From: Ciborinia camelliae
Lineage: Eukaryota > Ascomycota > Leotiomycetes > Helotiales > Sclerotiniaceae
Direction: 5' to 3'
DNA length: 64,000 nucleotides
NCBI GenBank assembly: GCA_025890175.1
Contig: JANPYM010000008.1
Span: 142,766-206,765, forward strand
Within the stretch, counting starts at the first letter, position 1. Every line of letters begins with the position of its first letter. The notes beneath the pieces were generated by a model. That model was not told where the DNA came from. It searched no databases and saw nothing but the letters and a program-made list of their open reading frames with translations. Of the stretch, positions 10,175-21,182 are shown one piece after another. A program made the translations under genes and the position numbers.

Positions 10175-11659
10175 TTAGCAAAAATGAAGACTACCTTCTT
10201 CCCATCGCATATAATGCTCAATATCTCGGAGAACCACCTTGATAGGAGTTGCATAAGTAACATCCTTGCATAGTTCGTGTTCTTTGCGTCCTCCCCAAAT
10301 CATAGCAATAGGTACAAGGGCAGCTTCATTACCAATATCATTATCGCAAGGTACGATTTCGATATCACAAACAAGAGCTCCAGAATCACCTTCAACAAAA
10401 ATTCCTTCTCCCCTATTCTTGCCGACAAAAATATGTTCAGGTGAAGGTTCGCGGTTCTCGATCTTAACGATGGACTCGATACCATTGAAGATACACACCT
10501 TCCAACCTGTTGCTCGACTTGGCAGTTTGAAGTAGATAGTGTCCAATTAGGAGATTGATGTAAATTTTGGGTGGTTGATATCGAGGGTCTCCGTACGCAT
10601 CCATGCCTCATGTTTCTCTTTAAAAACCGTAAACGCATCGTCTAACCAATTATTGTCTTTTTCTAAAAGTCTTTCGGGATTTTTCACTTTACCCAATCGA
10701 ACTTGATTGTACTAAAATATAAATTGATACGTTCGCTTATGAAGAATTGGAATTTGTTGGTAACAATATACCTTCTTAATGGGATTAACTAGGTTAAAGC
10801 AATCAGTAGAAAACAAACTCCAATCCAGAATTCCTTTATGAATTCCTTTAGAAGTGGCAATCTTACTTTTGCAATCTTGTTCTGGAGCAACATATATGTG
10901 ACCAGCACGAAGTTGATGATTCTCAGCATCCTTTAAAGATGATTCCAAAAGTTGTATCAAACATCTGGCCTTTGCTATTTGCATCTCATTTTTCCGCTAT
11001 TTGACGATGCCAACAACTTTTTCTTCATCTTTCCTTCCTCATCTTTGATCATACGTTGAAAATCACTAATTGCACTTGCTATTGAATGCTTGGTCATTTT
11101 ATGATCCTTGGGCGCAGGCATAGCTACCATTAACTTATCCTTCCCGTCTTTATATTTGTATGGTTGTGGATCGGAATATTTCGAGCGTGGAAGAAGTACA
11201 TGTCTGGGTGTAAACCCGCAAATGTTATTTTCATGTTGAAAAAAACCGGTAAAAGAACCCGCAACATCGATTCCTCCATTTCCGATTGAAAGGCCAGGAC
11301 GTAAAGTAAGATCGTTGTATATTCCTTCAAATAGATCTCTAAGATCGATTCCAGGATTGGTTGATGATCTTGACTCGCAGCGCATTTGGCAGATATCAAT
11401 GCAGAGCCTAGATATAGGTTAGTAAATCTAAATAGAGAATGCAAAAGGTACATATATATATACTTCTGAGAAGTTACTTTTCGAATTGCGTTCTCCATAC
11501 CACAAAGAACTTTAGAAGCAGCTGCTTCATTCTTGCTAAAAAAAGTCTGATGTTGTAATTAAAAGATGAATAAAAATTGGATTCACACGTAACTCGGTCT
11601 TGAAGCCTAGCCTAAGAACTTTCAAGGTCCACAGTTCGTAGTTTGGTTTCTGCGTCCAT
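10175..11659 (-). pseudogene. trypsin-like serine peptidase domain protein, broken
   Basis: The reconstructed exon path is 11659-11589, 11535-11464, 11407 to about 10772 and about 10712-10175, with good splice sites (GTGTGA..TTTTTTTAG, and GTATAT..TTTACTAACCTATATCTAG with a perfect branch point). A chymotrypsin-fold triad is readable: His in GFTPRHVLLP, Asp in GILDWSLFS and Ser in VEGDSGALVCD. The N-terminal ~60 residues look helical. Three lesions interrupt it: TAG at 11612-11614 (codon 16), a one-base frameshift in the A run at 10989-10993, and TAA at 10547-10549. Both stops fall where CAG/CAA would restore sense, i.e. CpA to TpA. No signal peptide is visible, so an intracellular peptidase of fungal type is more likely than a secreted trypsin. 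Confidence 0.65.
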
Positions 11660-11971
11660 CACCACGCGCAGTCTTTTTGACACCGTTCTCAACACATTCA
11701 ACTAACTCTTCCCTCTCAGATCAACACTTCAATCACTCCAATCACTTTACAATACGCTCAAACCCCACGTTTTCTTCTTCGAATTCTATTATTTTTGCAT
11801 CATCATATCATCCTCACCAGCCAATTCACCATTCCCGACAACCCCGCACTTCACTTCTGCAGACTCGGATTCAGACTATTTTCCGGAACCTAACTGGCTA
11901 ACTGACTTTACACGTAGATATCACATAATCTTGCACATAATCGTTGTCCTCAGCATCGCAAACCTGCAGAT

Positions 11972-12088
11972 ATGGCGGAATACCAAACTCTTGCAAACGA
12001 ATTCTGGGATGACATTAATCTTATGGCTGGAGTGACGACAGGAGAGCTACGAGAGTACTGCTTGTACAACAGCGAACCTACTAAATAG
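11972..12088 (+). CDS. small ORF, 38 aa, divergent from peptidase pseudogene
   Basis: Short frame beginning MAEYQTLANEFWDDINLM, acidic and with natural-looking amino-acid use. It ends at TAG 12086-12088. It starts about 310 bp from the divergent peptidase pseudogene start, and a C/T-rich leader precedes it (11670-11900). Further open pieces follow at 12163-12290 (MPFNIDRNYTVAAYSYHLML..) and 12347-12586 without clear splice links, so this may be the first fragment of another decayed gene. No domain is recognised. Confidence 0.25.
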   Translation: MAEYQTLANEFWDDINLMAGVTTGELREYCLYNSEPTK

Positions 12089-12589
12089 TAATCTTCAAAA
12101 TGCATTTTACGAGCAATCCCGTATGTCTCAGATTCACCATTCTAGACCTCTAATAGCACAAATGCCGTTCAATATCGACCGGAATTACACAGTTGCAGCA
12201 TACTCATACCACTTGATGCTAATGTGTTTCAAGGACTCTATAATGCATCCTGATATACTACTCACATCATATGGACGAATGAGCAGATAGAGTGTAACCC
12301 TAAGGTAACCCTAAGTTTGGACAAGGAAACTTCGACTTCATAATTCATGCGACACAACAACATCACGCCATCACGACGACCAACACATGCGGTACCACTC
12401 TCAGCTTCTGCTGCTCCCTCACAATCGCTACATTGCAACCAAGACACTGATAATAATGGGGAAGATAAAATGCAAAAAGTACCGCTCCCGCATATCGGGA
12501 TGTTGGCATTAGGAGCTGGAGGTTCACCACCAGACGCGACAGTTATGCCATTAGTACCAAATGCGGCACAACAAGGGGATCAATAGATG

Positions 12590-13490
12590 CATGCTGCCAT
12601 CCGACGATAACCATTCCTTTTATAGACTTCTTGTCCAGACTTGTTTTGTTTAGAGCACCAACAAAATGGCATCCGTATAAGCGTGGTATTCCCTTAAAAG
12701 TCGAGCACAGAGTTCCGACCATAGATGTCTGTACAAGTAATCGAAGACGGGGCCTGCATGACTTTGGCTAGTTGCCCATGAGCGAAGGAGAGGGATGTTA
12801 TGGCGACAGCAGCTTGCTAGATTCCGCAACCTGCATGCCCACATATTTATCCTCTAGGTGGCAGATCACGCATCGTACTAAGGAGTCGTTCAATTCTTAA
12901 GGTTACCCCAAGTAAAAATTTAGAATTCGGATATGCATCAGAAGTGCGCGTGATTACTGCAAATATCGGTGTACGGCTAGTGCTAAGTAGGGATTCCGTA
13001 ATCGAAACCTAGAATATTTCCTTTCATACTCTCTGTATCTACTCTTTCTATTCTCTTTCAACACCAATAACTCCAGCTCCATCTTCAGCTCTAACATCTA
13101 ATAATATATTCTGACCTCTATGTTACGCTACCTAGTACTAGCTTCACAGAGACAATCAGTACATAGTCATTCTAGATAGTATAATGAGAAATTCGTCCTT
13201 CTTAGACACTTTCCCTGTACCAATCTATTCCTCTATTTATTATTTGAACCAATACTTTTTTTAATACTAATGAATCTACTAATGCCGCATATAGATTCAC
13301 TAAAACGCCCAACTGCGTACAACCTATCCGCTTGTTACGCGGGCATATAAGTCTACGCAAATCGATCTTCGATCGATATGCAATACAATATCACTTATTT
13401 TAAATTGTTGATTAACAACATTTACCACCAAGGTGATTTTAATATTATATATAATTTGAATCCAATTTATCAAGAGTATATGCAGTGATA
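12590..13490. other. intergenic, no gene recognised
   Basis: No coding stretch with convincing composition or splice structure is seen on either strand. The region is moderately AT-rich and leads into the partial LTR relic at 13495. Confidence 0.5.
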
Positions 13491-13494
13491 TGAC

Positions 13495-13652
13495 CAGTTA
13501 ATACTGTAGAGACCAAGCAGTGGGTAGAATCATATATTATGTTAACTAAAGAGTATGTATATGGTTGCAGACCTGCTGCCCTTATATGCCGCTCTCCTAT
13601 GCCTAAAGTACTCTGCACTTTGAACCCATCAAGTTGATACCAACACCCGCGA
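13495..13652 (-). repeat. partial LTR-like relic, copy D
   Basis: The first ~110 bp (TAAAGAGTATGTATATGGTTGCAG..CTGCCCTTATATGC) matches copies A-C. It then switches to CCTAAAGTACTCTGCACTTTG..GTTGATACCAACA, which matches the terminus at about 1389-1440. This hybrid shows that the two terminal types belong to related LTR subfamilies. A direct genomic comparison would be needed to define the ends. Confidence 0.5.
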
Positions 13653-13723
13653 AAAAGTCCTTGGAATAACTACGGCATCAAAATTCATTTTCATGTGAGA
13701 GGCTTTTTGTATTTCTTTATGGT

Positions 13724-13772
13724 TGTTGATATAAAATAGTTCTACATACACTAGCTCGATACACAATAATAA
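13724..13772 (+). repeat. element terminus, left member of inverted pair
   Basis: Starts TGTTGATATAAAATAG and contains TACATACACTAGCTCGATAC. It is the mirror of 16063-16115 on the opposite strand. The two bracket about 2.3 kb containing the cysteine-rich secreted protein gene and the J-domain pseudogene. Confidence 0.55.
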
Positions 13773-13894
13773 CAATAATAGTTTTAAAAGATTCTATACT
13801 CTGCTTGATCAATACACCAAGCCCCGAGCTAAGTTAAAACGGGTTTAATGTTATCTCCAACGAATGAATCTTAAAGGCATATATCTATTAGGTT

Positions 13895-14236
13895 TTAGGC
13901 ACACTTCGCACGATGCGATTGTTGAAACCAAGAAGCACACGTGTATTCTCCTCCGCCCCAACACCAAGTACCAACTACCTTAACCCCATTATCGTAATGC
14001 TCAAAGCCATCAGCACGACGGGCGTTTTGACACACGGCTCCACAATCTTGGTTTTTGACTCGAGTATCCTGAAAAATGAAATTAGCATTATTCTTTTTTT
14101 AAAAAAAAACGAATGAATAATTTACTTTAGCTAAACAACAATGACTACCATTTGGAAACAAGCATTGGCAATACTTGCAAGCTTCCACACTAATAGCGCT
14201 GACAAGGCAAAATAAAGCGAGGGCTGAAAACTTCAT
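13895..14236 (-). CDS. small secreted cysteine-rich protein, candidate effector
   Basis: Two exons, 14236-14126 (37 codons) and 14068-13895 (57 codons plus stop), with a 57-nt phase-0 intron (GTAAAT..TTTTTCAG). The 94-residue product starts MKFSALALFCLVSAISVEA, a clear signal peptide with likely cleavage after VEA. The mature ~75 residues contain ten cysteines, beginning CKYCQCLFPNGSHCC, followed by DCGAVC, TWCWGG, YTCASW and a terminal KCA. An even number of Cys in a short secreted protein suggests five disulfides and an apoplastic role. The family is not identified by name. It lies in the repeat-rich compartment between inverted element ends, a typical setting for fast-evolving effectors. 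The full frame survives in both exons, unlike its neighbours. Effector function is inference. Confidence 0.75.
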
Positions 14237-14521
14237 TTTGATAATAAAGGCGAAAATATAATTTTGGTTAATGGTTTTAGTAGATGTATAGATGATTGTA
14301 TTAACGAGAGAGAACCTTCAAGTAATAATAACAAATTATATTCATTATTGTAGATAATGTTTATTGTTATATACTTTTGATTCTTATTCGTAGAAGAAGT
14401 GGACATATTAAGTTTTTTAGATTAGAATCTCTTAATTTAATTAAGTTTCTTAAATTCTAAATTAAATTTACTTTAAGAAGCTCTATCTTTTATTCAGCTA
14501 ATATAATTACTTGTACCGCTC

Positions 14522-14752
14522 GTATAGTATTACGAGAACGACTGGAAAGATAAAGTTAATGTCGAATGACTATTCGTATTGATGAAAATCTAGATCTTAA
14601 TTCTAAAAGAGAATTTAGAAAAGCTAAAACTTAGATTGAGACTAGACTAATGCCTAAGGCATCATCCGACCACCACACCTAGATAGGTATCGTATTTACA
14701 CATGTGACCGTAGATCACATGACCTACATCCTAGCACTTGCGCTGTTAACCT
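14522..14752. repeat. degraded repeat, second copy of the 4690-4985 type
   Basis: Contains TATTACGAGAACGACTGG and ATTCGTATTGATGAAAATCTAG in the same order as the 4690-4985 relic. These are followed by CATGTGACCGTAGATCACATG, the degenerate equivalent of the CACGTG array there. CACGTG to CATGTG is a C-to-T change. Confidence 0.45.
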
Positions 14753-15761
14753 TACGATTGCCTTAGAGTTAAGGCAACCACTTGTATATACCTAGGTAAC
14801 TTCAAGGTTGTTAGAGGGGGCCATTCGTATTTATCGAAATATTGCCATTGGGATTTATCTTCAACACCAATTGCCACTCCAATATTATATTTCCACAACC
14901 AGTGTTCCATAATCCCCAAACCTCTGGGATCAATAATTTCCACTCCTTTACTTCTCTATAATATAACCACTTGGCCCATATCTTAACCTTAAAATCATCA
15001 TTCCAATCCTCAGGGGCAAAATCCTTTGCGATCACCTTGCGTCTTTCCTCCTCCTCTTTCCTCTTCTTCTCCTTTCTCTCTGCCTCTGTTAGATTTAGAT
15101 ATGGTCCTGGAACTTCAAGAAGTTTGAAAACATCCACCATCTCCTCCATCTTCCTAAGTTATCCAAATCCTCGCATATTGTGATACTCATCTGGCAATCC
15201 ATGTGCCCGTGTATATTGCCTTTGGGTATGGAATGTTTCGAGTCCACAAGGTGGATCGCTGCATTCCTCTATCATTTCGTATTTGCAGTGTCGTGTGTAT
15301 TGGAATTGCGTAGTGGAGTTTGAAAGAAATTCGGATGCTTGAGTTATAAGGTCAACTATTTCTTTTTTTCAGAAACATATATTATTAGTCGGTATATATA
15401 TCTCAAATCATTTCTTTCTCCGCTTATTAGAAGAAGAAAAAAGAGAAAAAGACAACTTACAAGCTTTCTCGGCATTCCTCTTATTCTCCTCGACCCTTTT
15501 TCTCACATCCCCATCAGGACCGGGCATCAATGATTTTGGCAATTTATCCGGATGCAATACTTTACCCAATTCCCGATAATGTTTCTTGATTTCGAAATTG
15601 GTGAATAGAGGAACCGTTGTGCTGTTGATGGGGAGTGGGAAGTGTATACGAAGATTATAGTAGTGTGGTATAAAATCTATGAAGCAGGGGGGTTTGCCCA
15701 TGACATACCCCTTTTTTGCGTATTTCTGCAACTCTGTAGCCATCACTGGTTTCTTAGCCAT
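14752..15761 (-). pseudogene. J-domain (DnaJ-like) protein, broken
   Basis: Exon 1 is 15761-15461 and exon 2 begins at 15355 (GTAAGT..AAATAG intron, frame-consistent). Exon 1 carries a J-domain-like core: FEIKKHYRELGKVLHPDKLP, with the HPD tripeptide at about residue 72. The second half has a Cys-containing segment (HCKYEMIEECSDPPCG), a charged helix (EAERKEKKRKEEEERRK) and a Trp-rich tail (DWNDDFKVKIWAKWLYY). TAA at 15159-15161 interrupts exon 2 in frame. Near 14945 a one-base frameshift is needed to reach the natural-looking tail EIIDPRGLGIMEHWLWKYN ending at 14752. The stop can be explained by CAA to TAA. The tail beyond the J domain is not recognised. Confidence 0.55.
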
Positions 15762-16062
15762 GTTTTGTTGATGTTAATGTTAATTTTAATGTTATAGCAA
15801 TGAATAAATTGTTAATTTCTTGGAATTCTAAGTAAATTGGTTATAAATCAATGAGAAATTATATTGAAGTAACTATTAATTCTTTTTTTCTTTCTTTAGT
15901 TTAATACATATTTTCTCATCTCTTCTTACCATCCAACAAAGAAAATCAAAATCAACTACTTTGGCGATATTGATACAAGCAATTATTATACCATTAGTTT
16001 ATACCAAAGAGACGTCTTACGTATCACACCAAGTGATACCAACACTCTTTATCTCTATTGAA

Positions 16063-16115
16063 CTTATTATTATTGTGTATCGAGCTAGTGTATGTAGAAC
16101 TATTTTATAACAACA
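16063..16115 (-). repeat. element terminus, right member of inverted pair
   Basis: Inverse copy of 13724-13772, ending TTTTATAACAACA on the plus strand. Just left of it, 16021-16053 reads GTATCACACCAAGTGATACC then AACAC, a palindromic segment resembling the GTTGATACCAACA terminus of copy D. The two terminus types therefore abut here. Confidence 0.5.
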
Positions 16116-16880
16116 ATCCCTCTCTCATCAAATTTTAATATCTATTGCCAATTTTATTTTTCTATATATATATATATATGTGTGTGTGTATTGTTGATGG
16201 AATTATCTGAACTAACAAATCTGTTTAGGGCCTATATTGGATGGGGGAAAATACGAAGTAGGAAAACAAGAACAGATTATAAATCATTATAGTCACGCAC
16301 TTGCATATGGTGGTAGTACGTACGGTCCTGAGCAATGGAAGATTGGGGTAGAAAATTGGTTAGTAAGTAGGGTACAATTTGGGGAGAAACTTGGGGAGTT
16401 GATGAACTATTGGGTTTATAATTATTCTGAGATCCAGAAGAAGGAGAAGTAGAATTATTAACAGATCTAGAATCCAAGTAGTACCATAGCTAGTTTCTTT
16501 AAGTTTGCATTTTTTATTTTAGGTTTCTTTTGGCAGATGTCGCTACACTGTTAGATTTATAAGAATCATCGACTTAAACCTTGATACAAAGTATGTACTC
16601 TATGTACTAATAGAAGAGGTAATGTGAAGGTATTGAACGTGGAACTGAAGTATTGGTAAATTGGTATTGTTAGAAAACTATGAAGAGAGAACCAGTGCAC
16701 ATATGCTCAATAATTAATATTTTTAATGAGAAATGATTTATTTAGTAATTAGTTACTACCTGTTATCATTTTCCTTTACCAACTTCAATACATAGAACAT
16801 TCTTGAGATTATAAAATTACATCTTATATATATACTAATCTAAGAAAGCTAGAGGAATTTTGAATCTATTTTATAAACAA
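16116..16880. other. intergenic, one ambiguous short frame
   Basis: Open frames on both strands overlap at 16237-16477. The minus one is Ser/Asn/Pro-rich (SRSVNNSTSPSSGSQNN). Neither has a domain or a clear start and splice context, so no gene is called. The rest is AT-rich. A TA/TG dinucleotide run lies at about 16164-16190. Confidence 0.4.
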
Positions 16881-16884
16881 GTAG

Positions 16885-17290
16885 TTATTTGAGTATATTC
16901 TCCAAAGCTGCATTCTGCTGGTCTGGCGATAATTCTCCGACGATCTGTGTGTACAAAGAAATAATCTGTCTTCAAAGAAAGAAAGGAAGAAAATATCCGA
17001 CGCATCATGAGTAGCTCTTCCATCCTTAACTCCATTAACTTGAACTGTAATTACTACCCCTCAATTTAGCTGTGACTGCCCGCCTCGCAAGAAACTATGA
17101 CCATTTCGCTGCCAAACCTATCCCTATCATATGGTCGTATGGATGTCAAGATCGAATGTATCTGTACGGTTTAACAACTTAAAGATACCAAAATGCCCAC
17201 CCATCAATCCAATTTCATATTCATATATCCCATCCATCACCTTCAAGATTCGAAGGAGGTCCCCAATCATCATCTCATTTGGCATTTCTG
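16885..17290 (-). pseudogene. fragments of a decayed coding locus
   Basis: Colinear minus-strand pieces read like protein: MPNEMMIGDLLRILKVMDGI running to FDLDIHTT (about 17283-17130), then GLAAKWS, a TAG at 17095-17097, FLARRAVTAKL, then VQVNGVKDGRATHDASD (about 17040-16990), and finally an exon preceded by TTTGTACACACAG ending IVGELSPDQQNAALENILK with a stop. The frames do not join without shifts. The first piece abuts the stop of the rhodopsin-like gene upstream. The GGHFGIF..FDLDIHT part vaguely resembles a nucleotidyltransferase-like fold, but I do not rely on that. The TAG again fits CAG to TAG. Confidence 0.3.
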
Positions 17291-18943
17291 GTAGCAAGCT
17301 CAATATCTTCGCCGTAATCCGGAGGAGACCAACTCGAAGTCTCATCCATCGTTTTATTGTAATTGGTAAGATCCAGATCGGGATAAAGTTTGATGTTCTT
17401 CTTAACCTCCTGCCGCGGCCTATCCATGGGCGTAGTATCGGCGGTGGTTGCAGACGGCTGACTGTTTTTAAGGGATTTCTCCGATTCTTTCCATTCCTTG
17501 GACTTTCGTAACCATCTGCAAGACAAGAAATATCCCATTCCCCAGCTCAGTTTTCCAAACTTGTGATCGTATGTACGGATAAATTTCGACATGTGCCAGG
17601 AACAAGCGATAATCATACCGATGAATAACTCTGCGAGACTGTGAAAGTTAATTAGCTACTTGGATATGAATGTAGTATCTCATAATTATACTTACGTTAA
17701 TGTATATATAGGTACTAGCCACCATGTGTTATCGGTCTTGTGATCGAGTATCTCACGGTAGATGATACTCAGGATGGAAGCGAGAATGGCTCTTTTTATT
17801 TTGTCAACATTTGCATTCAAGCAAACCATCCTTTCATTGTTCCTTCAAAAAAAAAGGGATAAAACTTACAACGCTCCAGTAGCAAAGATCAAGGCTACGC
17901 CCAGCTTCTTCTTCCTCGGCATTTGTAATTTGCTTACCGCAAGCAACGGTATAATGAACAAACAAACGTCGACTGCCAATCCCACACAAGCCGTAGGGAC
18001 ACTCAATGAACGAGAATGAGTCAATCCGGATGAAGCTATGTGTACGGCGAATGGTTGGCCGTGTGGTGGAATGACCCAGACTAGTGTGAGGATAACAATG
18101 GTGAAATAAAAAAGTGAAGTAATGGTAGCACCAACGTAACAAGATGTTCTAACCCAACGCATGGCGGAAAATATTTCGATATATGTGAGCCAAATTGTAA
18201 GTTTTGTCAACCCGAAGGCCAACGGAATGAGCCAAGGAGGCATGGTAAATGTCTATATTCATGTGAGCACTCGACCAGAATCATCATAGGAATACGTACA
18301 ACCAAGTTATACTTTGTAAACAATATTGCTAGCGAATAGTCCCAGGCATGTAAACCAACGGTCCCTGATCCGGTGATGGCTATATCCACTATTAGTTGAC
18401 AGATATAAACGGTAAATGAATATACGTACACAGCACTAAAAAAATATAAGTTGTTATGGAGGTAAGCTATAGGCGAGTCAGAGATATATTCTCTGTTGAT
18501 AAATCGGTACATACCAAGGCAAGGGCCCATGTAACTAAAAGATCTAATCAGTATTGCAAATCCAATGAAGAACTAAAGACAGAAACAATTCTTGGTTCGA
18601 TAATTGCTCGCACCACACTTCTCCATATCTTCGATGGAGAGGAATCCGAGATCAATATAATGTGGTACTTACAGTCATTCCAATGAAATTTCACCGGTTG
18701 CATGATCCTAAGTTTCGTCCATACTCGAATCCCACAACAAATCAACATGAGAGAAAATAAAGTAGTGCCGACTATAAAAAAAACAGGTCGTAAGGAATGC
18801 GGATGTTCGAAATTGGATACAACGCCTTCGGGAGGTGGTAGGCCAGGAATCTTTTCAAGGACGGAGTGTGGCAACTTCAACAACTGATCAACCTCTTCTT
18901 CGAGAGGAGTCTTTCGTGCAAATAACTCTTTGATCGGACTCAT
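17275..18943 (-). CDS. fungal rhodopsin-family (Pth11-like) integral membrane protein
   Basis: Six exons can be traced: 18943-18673, 18543-18511, 18388-18300, 18252-17870, 17791-17696 and 17638-17275, giving 411 residues. The hallmarks of the fungal rhodopsin domain are present: HWNDYLLVTWALAL, GTVGLHAWD, FGLTKLTIWLTYIEIF..RWVR, VDVCLFIIPLLAVSKLQMPRKKKLGVALIF and DNTWWLVPIYTL..AELFIGMIIAC. These correspond to seven TM helices with a hydrophilic C-terminus (about 90 residues). The second intron has an unusual donor (GTACCG), so the 18511/18388 junction is the least certain. An upstream in-frame ATG at 19009 would add 22 residues. Proteins of this family are plasma-membrane receptors or receptor-like proteins, and several function in surface sensing. 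The ligand is unknown. Confidence 0.82.
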
Positions 18944-19009
18944 GGCTCTAATTTTGAACAAAAGATAATTCAAGAGTAAAAACCATTTGATGGGTGAGGA
19001 TATAGGCAA

Positions 19010-21182
19010 TCAACTTGGTAAGTCGTAACCGGATGAATGTGGTGGTGATTTATGAGTGATGCAATTTCCCAGACAATACGAAGTCAGGATTAAGTTAACA
19101 GAAATCAATTATCCATGAAGGTCTTACCACGAGTACATAGGTAAATTTGAAGAACAAAGGATGGTGAAAGTTGCCGGTGCCAATTAGTTCTAAAGGAAGG
19201 TAGGTTTAAGCAAAGGGTAGGGTATGTTCGGAGTAATCCGGGGTAAGACCCGCAAAAGAACCATCCTGCTCTCCTTCTAAAGGGTAGGGTAAAACGCTCT
19301 CAAATATTTTTGGGCATTTGTGGTTCCTGGGTTATTGGATATGTACTGTTGTATATATAATGGAAATTGAAAATGTAAAACTTGAGGATTGGATGGCCAT
19401 ATTAAATGATCACTTGATCAATACCTGTGAATTGTATAGGGTATCCACACTCTAAAACCCTAAACCTATGGAGTAGGGTAAACCACACCAAAGTCACGCC
19501 TCAAGCGATAATGTAGATGAATGAGATATGTGAAAGAAATTCCTTCAACGTCAACCTTCTAAGAGAAGTTTAGTATATAGAATTCCTTCCGATTTAACAA
19601 GACAAAACAAGTCAATATCCAAACTTAATTTGAACTTAGTAGACACAGATTGTTGTCATATTAGAGATGACGTCCTCTTTATTCCAAATCTTTCAATTTT
19701 CCGGATTTTCCTAAGAATAACCCAAGAAGCAGGATCTTCCCAATAATCGCGTGGGCAATCTTTCATCTTTCATCCTTTCAAAAAATTTTAGTTGATAAAG
19801 TATACTAATTATAGGAAGTTTTGGTTTCGAGGATAGCTCTATGTTTTTCCACAAAGATATCGTTTATTTCGGTTATGTCATCAAAAGACGCACAAAGCAA
19901 GGTGATAATTGCAGCCGGTTGTAAGATCAAAGAAAGCATTCATAGCGGCAGCGCAGAAGTCAAGGAATAATAAAAGTATTTAGCACACTTGTTTCGGAAG
20001 AAATTGGCGAATTATAAACAACAAAACAATAAAGACTGTGGCAGTAACATGTTAACAAAAAGGCAACAATCTATGACGGTCATATGAATCCGCAACTCAT
20101 AGCGCACTGTAATAATAACATAGATATCATCGCCGGGAAAGATAGGTAGGACACATTCGACAAGCAATGCAGAGAAAATGAAAGCACCAGAGCAACTAAA
20201 GCATCAAGAAGACCTAGTGGATAAGATAAGCAAACAAGAAGAAATCGACCCAGACAATCTGTTTTCAAATATCGTGAGGCCGGTAGTAAGTCAAATCCCA
20301 GTATTTCTTTCCTAGGCGAGCCGCGAGAGCAATGCCATCCATCCACCCATCCATCATTGCATTGCTCATTCATTCATCTGCAGCACTTCAACTCCCGCGT
20401 ATGATTTGATTTAGTTTATTCGCATGCACGCATGGAAGTCTACCTAGTAGCAGTACTTATACTCCAGCATCAATCATTCATTCCTTGTTCCTCATAATCT
20501 TCAACATTCAAAATCCAAGATTACAGTAATTACTTTGCACCCCAACCCAACCCAAAAATTAACCGTGATACGCTCGTTGGTTGACCAGAACAGACCTTAA
20601 ATCAAGATTAGATTACTCCAAAAGATTCCACACCACAGATTCGATTCATTCGAGTCGAAGGAAAGAAAAAAAGACTAAGGTTAATCCCATGAACCAGATA
20701 AACACCTACTTCAATTCAATTCGATTAATGAAAATTGATTGGATCATCAAGTTTCTTAATCAATTCCAATTCCATCCAATGGCTCCATTCCATATCTACC
20801 GATGAAAAAAGTGAAGTGCTAAGTGGGTTGAAGAAGATGCTCAGATTGAACTAAGCTACGAAGTGATTGATGCCTTTTTATGCTTCCCAAAAGCACGATA
20901 AAATGAAGCTATTCCCAATGCGTATTTCTCTAGGTTATCTCCATGTATTCCAAAATTGGAAAATTGGTCTTGCGCTGTTGTTTCCGTTTTCGTTTCTGTT
21001 TCCGAATAAAGGGGGGAACGAATTCCATGCAATGTCATGATAGTAATAGTAATACAATCAGCGAAATAAGTGACTCACGGCTACGAACCAGAAACTAGCC
21101 AGCATTGATGGTTTATAGACCTATCTTCCTATCTAACTCTCTTCATCTCCAATCTCCAATCTCCTCGTGAGGTGACCAGTCA
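19010..21182. other. long intergenic stretch, no gene seen
   Basis: About 2.2 kb between the rhodopsin-like gene and the amino acid permease, whose 3' end is at 21183. Open frames are short, with atypical composition and no splice structure. No tRNA-like box pair was recognised by eye. The sequence looks like ordinary promoter and intergenic DNA. Confidence 0.5.

Noticed and set aside
20080..20373. 97-codon minus ORF with hydrophobic C-terminus
   Set aside because: It lacks an ordered signal or TM pattern, splice context and neighbour support. It is probably chance.
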